From Poecilobothrus nobilitatus (Eukaryota; Arthropoda; Insecta; Diptera; Dolichopodidae): DNA of 64,000 nt. Positions 1-10,647 of the stretch are shown in pieces. The stretch lies in contig OX352772.1 in the NCBI GenBank assembly GCA_947095535.1, forward strand, positions 110,613,590 to 110,677,589, given 5' to 3'. The first letter of the stretch is position 1; each line of letters starts with the position of its first letter. The notes under the pieces are model-generated. The model saw only the letters and a list, made by a program, of their open reading frames with translations. It was not told the origin of the DNA and ran no database searches. The translations under genes were made by a program, and so were the position numbers.

Positions 1-1025
1 AATTTTTTTTTGACAGTCTATCGTGTCGAAATGTGTTAATGTATCACAACAAAATTTATTGAATGAGTTTGTGTGCCAAAGTGCAATACTTGTACAAATT
101 TTCAATTGGTCAAATCGTTTAAGCACAACAACAAAAAATGAGAATTTCATGGCCTGAAACATGATGGGTTAATCTATCGTAACCAAATCAACTCAGAAAG
201 CTTTTGCTATAAAGACCTACACTTTTGTAAATTTTCAGCTCAATTGGTAAAACCGTTTAAGTGCGAGAACAAAGAAATTAAAAAAATTTATTGAGTCCTG
301 GTGCCGAAACTGGTTAATGGATCGTACCAAAATCAACTCAGTAAGCTCCTGTTGTAAAGAGTTGCACTTTGATAAATTTTCAACTCAATTGGTCAAACAG
401 TTTAAGTGCGACAACTAAGTAAATTACAAAACTTCACTGACCCCTGGTGCCGAAACGGATTAATGGATCGTAACCAAATAAACTCAATGAGCTCCTGTGA
501 TAAAGAGCTGCACTATCGTAAGTTTTCAACTCAATTGGTCAAACCGTTTAAGCAGGACAACAGAAAAATTTAATGAACTTCGTTCGGCTCTCCTGCCCAA
601 ACGGGTTACGGGATCTTCATAAAAATTTGTCACAGGCTATTTTCCAGACCATAAAACCACCATGCAAAATTGGACATAAATCGGAAACAAAAAATTATTT
701 GGAAGCCCGCCGGGCCAAATCCGGGTAACATATTGAATCCAAATTTCTTCGGTACCCGTCCAATGATAAGAAGAATATTTGTCCAAATTTTCAACTCAAT
801 CGATCAAACCGTTTAGGCAGGACAACGAAAAAATGAAACGGCTTTAAATGGCTCTCGGGCCGCACTGGGTTAATGAACCGAAACGCGATATAGCCTATAA
901 CACTTTTCGGGGTCGTAGGAACGTTTCTGCAAAATTTGGTTGTAATCGGACTGGTGGTATTTACGTGAAAAGGGCACAAACAAACAAACAAACAGAATTT
1001 CTTCCTTATTTATTAGATATTCTGA
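1..1025. repeat. Diverged tandem repeat of about 145 bp, ending in a retroelement-like tail
   Basis: The motif CAATTGGTCAAACCGTTTAAG recurs at about 103, 241, 386 and 532, and in diverged form at 797, giving spacings of 138, 145 and 146 bp. Between them recur phrases such as CGAAACGGGTTAATGGATCG and AAAGAGCTGCACT. The block ends with a short ACAAACAAACAAACA stretch and TTATTTATTAGATATT, which resembles the 3' tails of some RTE-type insect retroelements (a resemblance only). The short ORFs here are not convincing genes. Confidence 0.7.
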
Positions 1026-1366
1026 TGCTATTACTATTATTTCAATTGCTTATCAAGTCAATAAAGTTGCCCGAAAATTACAATGATCACACAATTATAA
1101 TACATCAGCTAACTAATCAAACTTATCATTTGTAAAATTTATTTGTTTTACTTTACAAATCTACATATTTACAAAAAAATATTTTCTATTAAAAATTTTA
1201 AATAACAAAATTTAAATAATAAAATAATATAAATATATACATATATATATGTTTGAACTACGAACAAACGAGTGTGCAAAAATTGTAACGATGAATTTTT
1301 AAATTAAGAAATTTTCCGATTTTTCAATTGAGAATTATTATCTATAATTAGTGAGAATTCTTTCCG
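1026..1366. other. AT-rich spacer, no gene seen
   Basis: Low-complexity AT-rich DNA with short TATA/CATA runs. I see no gene or clear repeat. Confidence 0.6.
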
Positions 1367-3361
1367 AATTTTTTTTTTTTAAATATATAGATGTTTTCAT
1401 TTTTTAAATTCAGTAGTTAGTTCATTAAATTCCTTTAAACAATTGTATAAACAGTTGTTTTTTTGTTTATCAGTCTTGAATAGTGATAGGTAAAATTTAG
1501 ATTTATTTCTGGTGTTATACTTATGAAAGTCAAATGGATGGAGAATAGGATAGTTATGTATTGCTTTTATACCTTTCTTTATTAGAATTTCAATTTTTCT
1601 TAAGTAAATTTGCGGGGCTTTACTCCATATAGGGTTTACGTAAACGATGTTCGACAAAACATAGGACGCATATATTACAAATAATGCATTTTGATCTAGA
1701 AATTTGCTCAGTCTACGGAGAATAAATACATACGGAGAAACTTTTTTGACTTTTTTGACTTTTAAGCTCTATGTGCTTATCTTACCTGAGCTTACTGTCT
1801 ATATAGAGACCTAGATAATTGTGACACTTAACTACATTGGGCTTCGAACAAATGAATGAAAGTGGTGTTATTAAAAATTTTATTATCAAATAGTAGTATG
1901 TGGGTTTTACTGGTGTTCATCATTAACCTATTTTTTAGAACCCATTCACTTATAATTATCAGGTCATCTAAAACGACTTCTTTAAGGAGCGCCTCACTTG
2001 TCTCCGTGTACTTTAAGACCGCATCATCAGCAAATAACTGTATAACTACACGAAGGTTAAGTCGAGTCAAGTCATTTATGTAGACCTTGAAAAAAAGCGG
2101 ATCCAAGACTGATCCCTGTGGCACCCCCTTGTTAATTATACATTTTTTGCCAATCCTTATACACTGTGTTCTTTTAATTAAGTAAGATTTGAATAAAGAA
2201 AGTTGCTCAGTCAAAAAAACCAACATAGCAAGCTTATAAAGTAGAATTTTATGATCGACACAGTCGAATGCCTTTTGTAGGTCAATGAAAATACAGGCTG
2301 TAAATTTTCCATTATCCATACTTTTAGTTATAAAGTCGGTTAAGGCTAGGCACGCAGCGGTAGTATTGGAGTTTTCTTCAAAGCCGTACTGATCAGAACT
2401 GAGAATACCATTATTTCTCATGAACATGTCAAGCCTATTTTTTATGATTCGCTCAAATATTTTCGAGAAACTTTCGAGAAATGTGACGAATTTGTCACAT
2501 CTGCATTTTTATAAATTGGAGTCACTATGGGCCTTTTTCAGACAATCAGGAAAGGAATGAGTTACAAAACAATTATTAATAAACTTTACCAAAATGGGTG
2601 CCAATTTAACAGAATATTTTTTGATAAATTTGGCCGATATCTCGTCCATTCCTGTTGCCGATGACAATTTTAGTGAATTAATTGCAGCATTCACCTCCTG
2701 TAGATTTGTTAAGTCTAAGTTCAAATTATTATATATTCTTCGCATCAAAATAAGCATAATCAAATGTACCACTAGGTATATTTAACTTATCTGTTAGTGT
2801 AGTAAAGTATGTGTTCATTATATTCCCCAAAACTTGTTGGTCCGATACAGTGCTATCATTATACTTTTTAACTTTTATCTCATTTTCGAACGTATTAAGA
2901 TTTTTATTATACATAATTGTTTTATATACAGTCCACACGTTTTAAGGGTAGCCAGGATCCTTCAAAATTTTTTCAGAATAAAAATGTGCCTTTGCACTAG
3001 AAATCAACCTTTTTACTTTGTACTTATATGTGTTATATAAAGTTTTAACACGAACGTTATTACGGTATTTTTTTGAACACTTATAGAACAAGTCACGGAT
3101 TTTCCTGGCCTGTGATATTTCCTCTGTCATCCACTCATGTTTCCTCGTAACCTTGGTCGAAGGAGGAATGCGTGTATATTTATTGATTAACTGGCTTAAT
3201 GCATAAACGACCTCATCAAGTGTTTCGTACCGGTATAAATTTTGCAAAGCATAATCATTCTTAGATTGCTCTAATCTAAAACCACCCGTTCTTTGTTAAG
3301 GTTTTCTTTTTTAGAGTTTTTATCTATACTAATGAATTATTCTATTATTCTTGTAAAGATG
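1367..3361 (-). pseudogene. LINE reverse transcriptase remnant (interrupted by the Polinton)
   Basis: Minus-strand pieces of a non-LTR retrotransposon pol. From N to C: 2942-3247 (linker after the endonuclease, with EWMTEEI), 2729-2938, 2509-2772, 1828-2427 (RT core with DLQKAFDCVDH, GVPQGSVLDP and an intact FADDAVLKY catalytic box) and 1397-1657 (C-terminal region with NTRNKSKFY). Stops and frameshifts separate the pieces. A T-run at about 1368-1380 is the poly-A tail on this strand, so the 3' end is near 1367. The RT resembles the LINE at 43.6-47.3 kb and is probably the same clade (CR1/Jockey-like; exact clade not settled). Its upstream endonuclease part appears to continue at 15607-15921, beyond the inserted Polinton. 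Not functional. Confidence 0.85.
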
Positions 3362-3367
3362 CACTAC
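3362..3367. repeat. 6-bp target-site duplication (left), CACTAC
   Basis: CACTAC directly precedes the AG at the start of the left terminal inverted repeat. The same six bases directly follow the right end (15607-15612). Six-base target duplications are characteristic of Polinton/Maverick integration. Confidence 0.85.
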
Positions 3368-5125
3368 AGCAGGTATAGGGGCACTTTGGCTTGGGAAAAA
3401 ATAAGCCCATATCGCACGACCTAGTTTTTAATAAACCATATCCGCACGCCCACGCAAATTAACCTATATTTGAATGACCTTGACTTTTAGAGAAACCGGA
3501 AGTTTTGTGACCTGGATTCTGTTAGAAGTTGGGGTAAAACAAGTCCTTTAGAGCTCTTTGATTGTATATTATAATAGGTCAACATGAAAATAGTTAGCAA
3601 AACTATTATATGTAAATATTAAAGCACGTGTTATTTAATGTTGGTGAACTAGTTTTAAAGTGTATCTTTAAGGAATGCGTTTTTTTTTTTTGTGTTGGTT
3701 TACTATAGGAAGAAATACAAAATAACAATTAGCATCTTTCGTTTTTTTTTTTTTTTTATCAGAATATCTGGTTTAGATTACTATGTAGTATGTTAAAAAG
3801 GTAGAAAAAGAAAGAGGCAAGAAAAGTGCAATGCAAATAGATTGGTATAGTATAGTATAGTAAGAACGTAGAATATATATCTACATATATATGTTGCATA
3901 TAAAAAGGTTAAAAAGAAATTCAAAATAGAAATTAGCGTCCACATGTACCTTTTTCTTTTTTTCGTTTGATTAAATCTGGTTTTGTTTACAATATTTGTA
4001 TATTATTTAAAAGATAGAAAAAAAGGTAAAAGAACAAATTGAATTATCAAGATAAATTTATTAAGAATATATTGCATTCTTAAATTTCTTAATACCTGGT
4101 ATAGGATGGCTTGTATGTTATGAAATTAGAAGGTCAAAACAAAAAGGAAAATCAAAAGGGTATTAATTTCTATGTAGAAAATTCTAAAATAGAAACTATG
4201 TAATCAGAAGATTTAAATTGAAATTTGTAATTATGTCATACAGATGGTAGACAAATTACGTTTTCGTTATGTATTAAGTTGAGTATGCTTATTTTTTCTA
4301 ATTTTCATTTTAAAAATAAATTTCTCGTTTTACTTTTTTTCGTTCTAATTAGGTGATACGAAATATAATAGTACGTACATTGACTACTTATATTTTTTTT
4401 TTCTACTTTAACTATTTAAAGAAGATAAATGAAAAAAAATAATGATTATTGTCGCTGTGTCGTGTAAGATATTTTTTGTTTGTAAGAATGTTCAAAAAAA
4501 AATATGAATGAAAAGAAGACAACCAGGAAATTAAAACTGTGGAAGTACTTAACGACTAACATGTTCCTTAAGTGCATTGTATGTTGCATAATCTGTGAAG
4601 AAAAACAAAAGGAAAAAATTCAAGTCAGGTTAATTGCATTTGTCACCTATTTTGAAAACAAGAATATAAAAATAAAACAGATTTATTCAAGAAAAACAGA
4701 TTTATTCAAGTGTTCAAGAAAAAAATATGAATAAAAAGAGAACAACAACAAATCAAAAATATCTAACGTGGTACAGGTATACTTCTTGTTGATGTATACT
4801 TAGCTTAAGTAATAGGCGTATATGAAAAGAATAAGAAAAAATGCTTTATAAAATTTAAAGAGAAAAATGAAAACAGAACAAAAAGATGTGTAACTACGTT
4901 TCTTTAAAATTTTAAAACTAATTTTAAAAAATTAAAAGAAAAAGTTCAAACTGGTTTTTTACATCTTAGATAAAAAATCAACAAAATTAATGCAATTTTG
5001 AGATGCATTTTTTTTCTTTTTTTTTCTTTTTTTATGAAGTATTTAAAGAAGAGGAAATAAAAACCATTAATTAATTGCGAGTATCACCGTATAAGATTTT
5101 ATTGTTATGTAAGAATAATGTTGAC
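3368..5125 (+). repeat. Left terminal inverted repeat of the Polinton
   Basis: About 1.75 kb that pairs, inverted, with 13851-15606, with scattered substitutions and small indels. Recognisable paired landmarks are the GGCGTGCGATATGG-like segment near the tip, the GTACGTACATTGACTACTTA segment near 4372 and the GTGGTACAGGTATACTTCTT segment near 4768. Small ORFs inside it (for example 4504-4734) are not genes. Polinton TIRs are commonly a few hundred bases to about 1 kb, so this is long. Confidence 0.85.
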
Positions 5126-5470
5126 AAAAATATGAATAAAAAGAAAACAAACAGGAAATCAAAAATATCTAACATGTGGTTTAAGTAATAGGCGTGAATG
5201 GAAATAGTAAGAAAAAATGCGTTTTTATAAAATGTAAAGAGAAAAATTTAAACAAATTAAGTGTACCTATGCGAATTTTTAAAATTAAAAGAAAAAAGTG
5301 CAAAGCTGGTTTTTAAATCTGAATCAACCTCGACCAAATTGATATTTTGAGATGAATTTTTTTCTTTTCTTTTTTGTTCTGATGAAATATTTAAAGAAGA
5401 GGAAAGAAAAAATTATTAGTATTTTTAGATTTTATTGATATGTAAGAATGTAGAACAAAAAAAAAGCTGT
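4480..5470 (+). repeat. Subterminal tandem repeats in and beyond the left TIR
   Basis: Units begin with variants of GTAAGAATGTTCAAAAAAAA followed by ATATGAATAAAAAGA, at about 4481, 4710 and 5110, with another GTAAGAATG near 5443. The 4710-5110 and 5110-5443 units share the AATAGGCGT and AAATATCTAAC landmarks. The last unit (about 5125-5470) lies inside the TIR boundary and has no clear partner at the right end. Confidence 0.6.
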
Positions 5471-5574
5471 ATTCTTATGTTGTGTTAAAAAAAAAATAAA
5501 ACAAATTTATTTATATGTTTGAAATAATTTTTTATTTAAAAATATTTTACAATTTTATAGAAAACTGTGCTGTC

Positions 5575-6150
5575 TTAATCTAACATTTTTTCTTTTAAAA
5601 GATACATATATACATTATAATAATTTTTAACAGCACATCTGAAATTGTTGTTTAATAAGTGTATAGGACAATTTGATTTAAAGTTATCAATCTTTTGTAA
5701 TGACGGTAAGTTTCTGCTTAAATCTTCTATTTTATCACTGTCAATGTACTTTTGAAGGAATAGTTTTTTTTGTTCTCCTTTAACATAAATTTTTAGTGTT
5801 TATATATACTCTAAATAGTGTTTTAATATACATTTTACATCTAAATATTCAACTAGACCGTTATTCCATTTAAGTCCATTTATTTTATTTTCGCAATACT
5901 GGTTATTATATTTCATATCCGGACTAAGTTCCTCTGTGGGGTACGGTGCTTTGAAGTGATAGACAGTTGGAATTAAACTTCCTTTTTCAAGTATGGCTAA
6001 TTCTTTTAGGAAATATTGCTTTTCATTTCCTTGTAAAAATTGTAGGTCAACTATGAGAACTCGTTTAACCATGTCGACGGTTTGTGTAAGAATACTCATT
6101 AGAATAAATAAATTTACATTTATATTCACTCCGGCAAAAGAGCTTTTCAT
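5575..6150 (-). pseudogene. Exonuclease/RNase-H-like Polinton ORF
   Basis: The N-terminal part is open at 5800-6150 (116 residues) with VKRVLIVDLQFLQGNEKQY, KELAILEKG, KAPYPTEELSP and GLKWNNGLVEY. After a frameshift near 5790 the same gene seems to go on to a stop at 5575, with IYVKGEQKKLFLQKYI and CPIHLLNN. I recognise this arrangement as a protein that recurs in insect and cnidarian Polintons. The D-x-Q start, the central acidic block and a VKG-type strand suggest an RNase-H/DnaQ-like fold, but I cannot demonstrate catalytic activity. It is transcribed away from the ATPase gene, with only 17 bases between their starts, so a shared divergent promoter is likely. It is broken by the frameshift. 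Confidence 0.5.
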
Positions 6151-6167
6151 ATAAATATAGATTAACA

Positions 6168-6865
6168 GTGCTATTTTTAACTAATACAACTATGCTATTT
6201 CATCCATTTACAATGATGGTAGCGGAGCCATCATGCTGTGGTAAAACCACTTTTATTCATAATTTAATAAAGTATAAAAAAGAAAATATACAACCACATA
6301 TTAATAGAATTATTTGGTGTAATCCAGATAAAAATGCCGTTCGAAAATATTTAAAAGATGTGGAATATAGTAACACTATTCCGGATTTTAATGATAATCA
6401 AGAACCTTTGTTAATTATTATCGATGATATGATGTTAAATTCCCATGATAAGTATGTATATGTTTTATTTACTAGAGGATCACACCATAGAAATTTATCT
6501 GTAATATTTGTAACACAAAATGTTTTTCACCAGGGTAAATTTTCAAGAGATATTTCGCTTAACAGTAAATATCTAGTACTTTTCAAAATCCAAGAGATAA
6601 TTCGCAGATATTACCTCTAGCGCGCCAAATATATCCCAATCAAATCAAAGCATTTGAAAAAGTATATAATGAAGTGACGTCAGAACCATACGGGTATATA
6701 TTAATAGATCTTACTCAAGACGTTAATGATATATTTCGATTAAGAAGTGATATATTTGGAAAAGGTTTGTGTTTTTGTACAAGAGATCAATTAGAACAAT
6801 TTGGCAAAGAATATGAAACGTTTGAAGGTCAACCGTCATATATTGCACCTATTAAAAAGCTGTAA
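6168..6865 (+). pseudogene. DNA-packaging ATPase (FtsK/HerA, A32-like), frameshifted
   Basis: The genome-packaging NTPase of Polintons and related viruses, expected to pump DNA into capsids. The first 150 residues (6168-6620) hold a Walker A region around residues 18-28 (VAEPSCCGKTT), Walker B at residues 81-87 (LLIIIDD), and the family-typical FTRGSHHRNLSVIFVTQN. A one-base frameshift within about 6584-6590 moves the frame by +2; the C-terminal part continues to 6865 with NPRDNSQILPLARQIYP and YGYILIDLTQ. The Walker A motif has Glu where a small residue (Gly/Ala) is expected, a second likely inactivating change. The start at 6168 is chosen because the conserved HPFT precedes Walker A closely. 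The gene overlaps the next ORF by about 50-65 bases. Confidence 0.85.
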
Positions 6866-7136
6866 ACCGAAATTTCAGAAAGTAATTATAAAACATTGTG
6901 ACCCTGAATTAATCAAAACATTTTGTGAAATTGCTTTAAATATTTTAAAAGGTAATTGTAATCTAAGTAAAAAATCAACAACCCAATTGCGAAAGTATAA
7001 AAAGAAATTGAGATCCCTCATTTGCCGCCAAAAATCTATAAATAGTAAAAGAAAAATCATTATTCAATGTGGTGGGTTTTTACCTACACTTCTTGGTGCA
7101 GTACTATCACGCATAATCGGAAATTTTATAAAATGA
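6801..7136 (+). CDS. Small basic Polinton protein with a C-terminal GGFLPTLLG hydrophobic tail
   Basis: 111 residues with no internal break; the start could also be the ATG at 6813. N-terminal HLLKSCKPKFQKVIIKHCD and CEIALNILKGNCNLS, then a strongly basic stretch (RKYKKKLRSLICRQKS), ending in QCGGFLPTLLGAVLSRIIG. I recognise this as a recurrent small ORF next to the ATPase in animal Polintons; the basic body and the hydrophobic tail suggest a virion core or membrane-active role, but the function is not established. It overlaps the ATPase C-terminus upstream, and its TGA overlaps the next ATG (ATGA at 7133-7136). It is one of the few uninterrupted genes of the element. Confidence 0.65.
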   Translation: MAKNMKRLKVNRHILHLLKSCKPKFQKVIIKHCDPELIKTFCEIALNILKGNCNLSKKSTTQLRKYKKKLRSLICRQKSINSKRKIIIQCGGFLPTLLGAVLSRIIGNFIK

Positions 7137-7810
7137 ATAATACAACATTTAACAAAATGATTATACTAAAACCCGAGATTTATGAGAAAATGAAACAAAA
7201 TGCAGACTTTGAATTAAATGAGTTGGATAAAAATATGAAAAAAATATTGTTAAATAAATATCTAACAGACACTCAAAAATGGTATTTATACAGACAAAAT
7301 CTATTTAAAATAAGAAACAAAAATAGAGTACTTCCTAGAAATAAAGAGGAGAAAGTAAAAATTACGGAAACAAAAGGTACTCAAACTCGTACAAAACCAA
7401 TGTATTTAGGTGCGGAAACTCAATCGCATTTTCATGAATATAAGAATGTAGGAATACAAGTTGTTCCTGAAAAAGAAGAAGTATATGAAAAAGAAGCTGA
7501 TGAGGAAGTATTTGATGATGAAATTCAGGAAAATGTTTTAACAAAAGCATTGTCAGCTGCTTCAGTTAGAGAACGTCTCAGAAAAAGAAAATCAACTAGA
7601 AACCAAAATGTACAAATTTCAGGGGACATTATAACTGTTCCTTTAGATAGCCCAAGCCCACCAACGAAAAAAGAAAAAACTATAAATAGCAAAGAGTTGA
7701 ATAATTCATCAAGACGTGTTTTAAGGTCAGGGGTAGGTAAAACTCAAACAGAACTTAATTTTCCAATTCGTAAAAATAAATCCGCAAGCTCATGGACAAC
7801 ATACAAGTAA
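7133..7810 (+). CDS. Charged Polinton ORF (MIILKPEIYEKM type), function unknown
   Basis: About 225 residues if started at 7133, where the ATG overlaps the previous stop as ATGA. The open frame extends upstream to 7067, but the overlapping start is preferred. The N-terminus has MIILKPEIYEKMKQ, then KKILLNKYLTDTQKWYLY. The middle is acidic (EKEEVYEKEADEEVFDDEI) and the C-terminal half is basic and Ser/Pro-rich (SPSPPTKKEKT, RRVLRSG), probably disordered. Similar ORFs, with a start resembling IxLxPxxY, recur in animal Polintons between the ATPase and the capsid genes. I cannot assign a biochemical role. It overlaps the next ORF by 19 bases. Confidence 0.55.
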   Translation: MNNTTFNKMIILKPEIYEKMKQNADFELNELDKNMKKILLNKYLTDTQKWYLYRQNLFKIRNKNRVLPRNKEEKVKITETKGTQTRTKPMYLGAETQSHFHEYKNVGIQVVPEKEEVYEKEADEEVFDDEIQENVLTKALSAASVRERLRKRKSTRNQNVQISGDIITVPLDSPSPPTKKEKTINSKELNNSSRRVLRSGVGKTQTELNFPIRKNKSASSWTTYK

Positions 7811-8439
7811 ATGATGAATTTGATGTCACTTTACTCAGTGATTCATCTATGAACTATTATCTAGAAAATTCATTATCATCTTTTACAAATAAAATGAATA
7901 AATACATGTGTGATTCGAGGTGGAAAGTTGGTATTTCAGAAATGTATGTTAATGATTTCGTTCCAAATGTGTATGGTGAAGAATGGGAAAAAAGTACTCA
8001 AATATTTATTAAAGGTATGCAGAAAGATATGATAGGAGTTAGAACATCATATATTCCATACATAGAAAAACAAATGATATGCGACTGGAAAGTTTTTCTA
8101 CTACCAACACTAATTCAAAATATACGCCCACTTAATAGGTTTACAAGAAAAGAAGTTGAACGACAGTTGATTTGGGGAATTTTTAATTTTATAAACGATT
8201 AAATTCATTATACACAACCAATAAAAGCTGAGGAGATGCCTAAAAATTTAAGTTACACCACAATATGTGTTACTAAGCCTAAAATAGATATAAAAATAAG
8301 AGCAAATTACGCTTATACCCTCGAAGGACTTTTGACAACATGTTTCAATCAAGTATCTTTTAAAGTTACAGATTTTAAAAAATATAAATCACGTGTAATA
8401 GAAGCTTTCAAAACTTTGATAAATATGGATACAAAATAA
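7792..8439 (+). pseudogene. Polinton virion-type protein (VTLLSDSSMNYY family), truncated
   Basis: It opens MDNIQVNDEFDVTLLSDSSM, then NSLSSFTNKM and WKVGISEMYVND, a signature I recognise from a conserved Polinton ORF near the capsid genes (a candidate minor or penton-like capsid component; the role is inference). An in-frame TAA at 8200-8202 interrupts it. The same frame continues to 8439 with YTTICVTKPKIDIKIRANYA. At about 216 codons it is shorter than I would expect, so the C-terminal part is probably missing. The start lies inside the previous ORF. Confidence 0.55.
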
Positions 8440-8541
8440 ACTTTTCCAATAGTTCAATTCCAACAAAAATTGTATTACATTTTAAAAAAGTATAAATAAA
8501 AGCGATTTTACAAAACTATATATTATTTTATTTTATTCATT
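8440..8541. promoter_or_regulatory. AT-rich gap with a possible TATA box
   Basis: A 100-base gap between two virion genes. It contains AAAGTATAAATAAAAG (about 8487-8502), a TATA-like sequence 40-55 bases upstream of the next ATG at 8542. This could be a promoter, or only AT richness. Confidence 0.25.
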
Positions 8542-8973
8542 ATGGAGAGAGCGTACTACAAATAATATTTAGTTCAATCAGGAAAAGGTCTTGAGGATAT
8601 TGGTCCTTTGTTACACTCAATTGTACCTTACCAAAGGGGACGAGGGTTAGGGAGCTTTTTCGGTGGTCTTTTTAGATATTTAAAACCAATATTTACGTCT
8701 GGAGCTAATATATTAAAAAAAGAAGTTATTAACTCTGGTATTAATGCATTATCTGATATTGCAAATGTAAAAGAAGTGATTCAGGATCGAAATAAAGAGA
8801 TAATGAAAAATGTAAGACGAGGTGCAGTTCGGAAACTCAATGAAATGTATGGACAAGGCAAAAGAAAACGAAGAAAACCTATAAAAAGACCTCTCATTAA
8901 TAATTTAAATTATTTTACGTCGAAGCGACGCAAAGTTAATAACAAAAACAAACAAAAAGATATTTTTGAATAA
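8542..8973 (+). pseudogene. Minor virion protein with YQRGRGLGSFFGGLF motif
   Basis: The likely start is ATG 8542. The reading frame meets TAA at 8563 after seven codons, then stays open to 8973. It contains GKGLEDIGPLLHSIVPYQRG and GLGSFFGGLFRYLKP, an amphipathic and glycine-rich segment, then SGINALSDIANVK and a very basic C-terminus (GKRKRRKPIKRP). The YQRG-x-G motif with a following amphipathic segment is typical of the Polinton protein compared with adenoviral pVI/pX-like internal capsid proteins; a membrane-lytic or capsid-cementing role is inference. The major-capsid ORF begins 2 bases after its stop, so the two are probably co-transcribed. Confidence 0.65.
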
Positions 8974-8975
8974 TT

Positions 8976-10277
8976 ATGATTGAATGTATGAAATCAGAGC
9001 TTGATATTTTTAAAACACAGCCTATTCAGTCAAGTATTTTACGATCTGAAGAAGTTTCCTATAACCCTATTGCTTCTTTAGATAATCCATCTGTCATAGA
9101 ATTTGTTTCACTAGGGCACGGTGATACATATAGAGACTTGTCTTCGACATATCTAAAATTAAAAGTACAAATTTTAAAAAAAGATGGAACTCAATGGAAT
9201 AAAGATAAAAAAACTGATGGAACACCTATACAACAACCAAGTGTGGTTAATAATATGTTACATTCATTAATAAAACAATGCAATGTTCAACTAAATGGAA
9301 AGAATATATCTCCATCAGAAGGCAATTACCATCACAGAGCTTATATTGAATCATTGTTAAATTATGGTACAGATGCCGCTACAACGCATTTGGAGTGTGG
9401 TGGATGGATGTTAGATAACCCAAATATAGCAAAAACAGATAATAGTGGTTCAAAATAACGTCAAAAATTATACCAAAATAGCAATGCAGTGGAACTTATG
9501 GGGAAACTTACATTTAGATATGTTTAACCAACCTACACTTCTCATAAACAATGTCGATGTTCGAGTTGTCCTAACATTAGAAAAACCAAATTTTTACCTC
9601 TTTGCTTTGATACTGATGAATCTCAACTGAAAATTTTAGAAGCCACTTTATTTATGAGACATGTAACAATTAATCCTAGTGTGTTATTAGCACATAATGC
9701 TGTATTGGAAAAAACTAATGCCAAATACAATTACAAACGGGTAGAGGTAAAAACTTTTACCATTCCACAGAATAGTTCATCAATATCACTGTATAATGTT
9801 TTTATTGGACAGTTGCCAAACACAATCTTTTTTTGCATAACAGAAAATACAGGTTACTCTGGAAAAAGGTCAAAAAACCCATACAATTTTAAACATTTTG
9901 ATATTTCACAATTTGTGTTAAACGTAAATGGTGTTCAAATACCTGATTCAGCAATTGAAACCAGTTTTTCAGATGAAAATAATTGCTGTACAAGAGCATA
10001 CAGTACACTTTTTTCAGGAACTGGAATTTACCATTATGATAAAAGTCATCAGATAACAAAAACCATGTTTAGTAATGGGTTTTTCATTCTAGCTTTTGAT
10101 TTAACTCCAGATTCATCAGGAAATGAAGTGTGTCAAGGTCTACTAAATCAAGGTACAGTTAGAATTGAGGCAAGGCTATCAAAACCACTTACATCTACAC
10201 TGACTGCTATTGTTTATGGAGAATTTGATGCAAGTTTACAAATTGATAGAAACCGAAATATATTCTCAAACCTATAA
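8976..10277 (+). pseudogene. Major-capsid-like protein (F54H12.2 type), broken
   Basis: The span is 1302 bases (about 433 codons), close to what I expect for the family. Frame 1 covers 8976-9458 (IFKTQPIQSSILRSEEVSY, FVSLGHGDTYRDLSSTYLKL) and ends at an in-frame TAA (9456-9458). The middle shifts frame (9445-9630: LHLDMFNQPT, NNVDVRVVLTLEKPNFYL), then returns to frame 1 (9654-10277: RHVTINPSVLLAHN, NPYNFKHFDISQFVLNVNG, GFFILAFDLTPDSS, ARLSKPLTSTLTAIVYGEFD). So there is one stop and two frameshifts (near 9500 and 9605). In related elements this protein family is considered the double-jelly-roll major capsid protein; I infer that from family membership. It follows the minor virion gene after 2 bases. 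Confidence 0.8.
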
Positions 10278-10314
10278 ATAGCATACATAAAAGTAAATTT
10301 GAATATTTGACAAA

Positions 10315-10647
10315 ATGTCACTGTCTTGTGCACTTCTGGATGTAACATTTTGTAGTGATGTTAATAATACCTTGTTTGCGAAAGATATTTGTATAGTTGG
10401 TTTTAAAGAACCTTGTAAAAAGTTTGTAAAAGAGCTCAAGTATAAATTTCCAACTAGGGATTTTATAAATGATAATTTTGATAATTACTCTTTTGGAACT
10501 TTGTACAATGATAAAATAAATAAAGAGCTCTGTCAAATACTAGAAAAATTTGATGTTATTATAACAAATAAAAAAATCAAAAAAGAATTTTTATCAAATT
10601 ATATTAAAGAAACAACTAAAGTATATCACTTGAGTCAATTTGATTGA
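10315..10647 (+). CDS. Unrecognised 110-aa ORF, possible relative of the exonuclease-like ORF
   Basis: Uninterrupted. It starts MSLSCALLDVTFCSDVNN and contains AKDICIVGFKEPCKKF, NYSFGTLYNDKINKELCQIL, FDVIITNKKIKKEFLSNYI. The order of an N-terminal D-x-[TQ] strand, a K-[ED]-[IL]-x-I-[VL] strand and a late I-x-x-x-K-x-x-K-x-x-[FL]-L strand parallels the ORF at 5575-6150, so it may be a diverged paralogue. It lies between the capsid and protease genes; its stop overlaps the protease ATG by one base (TGATG). Function unknown. Confidence 0.45.
   Translation: MSLSCALLDVTFCSDVNNTLFAKDICIVGFKEPCKKFVKELKYKFPTRDFINDNFDNYSFGTLYNDKINKELCQILEKFDVIITNKKIKKEFLSNYIKETTKVYHLSQFD

Noticed and set aside
4504..4734. 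Lys-rich ORF in the left TIR
   Set aside because: The inverted partner at the right end is not open in the equivalent frame, and the composition is simply AT-rich repeat DNA.
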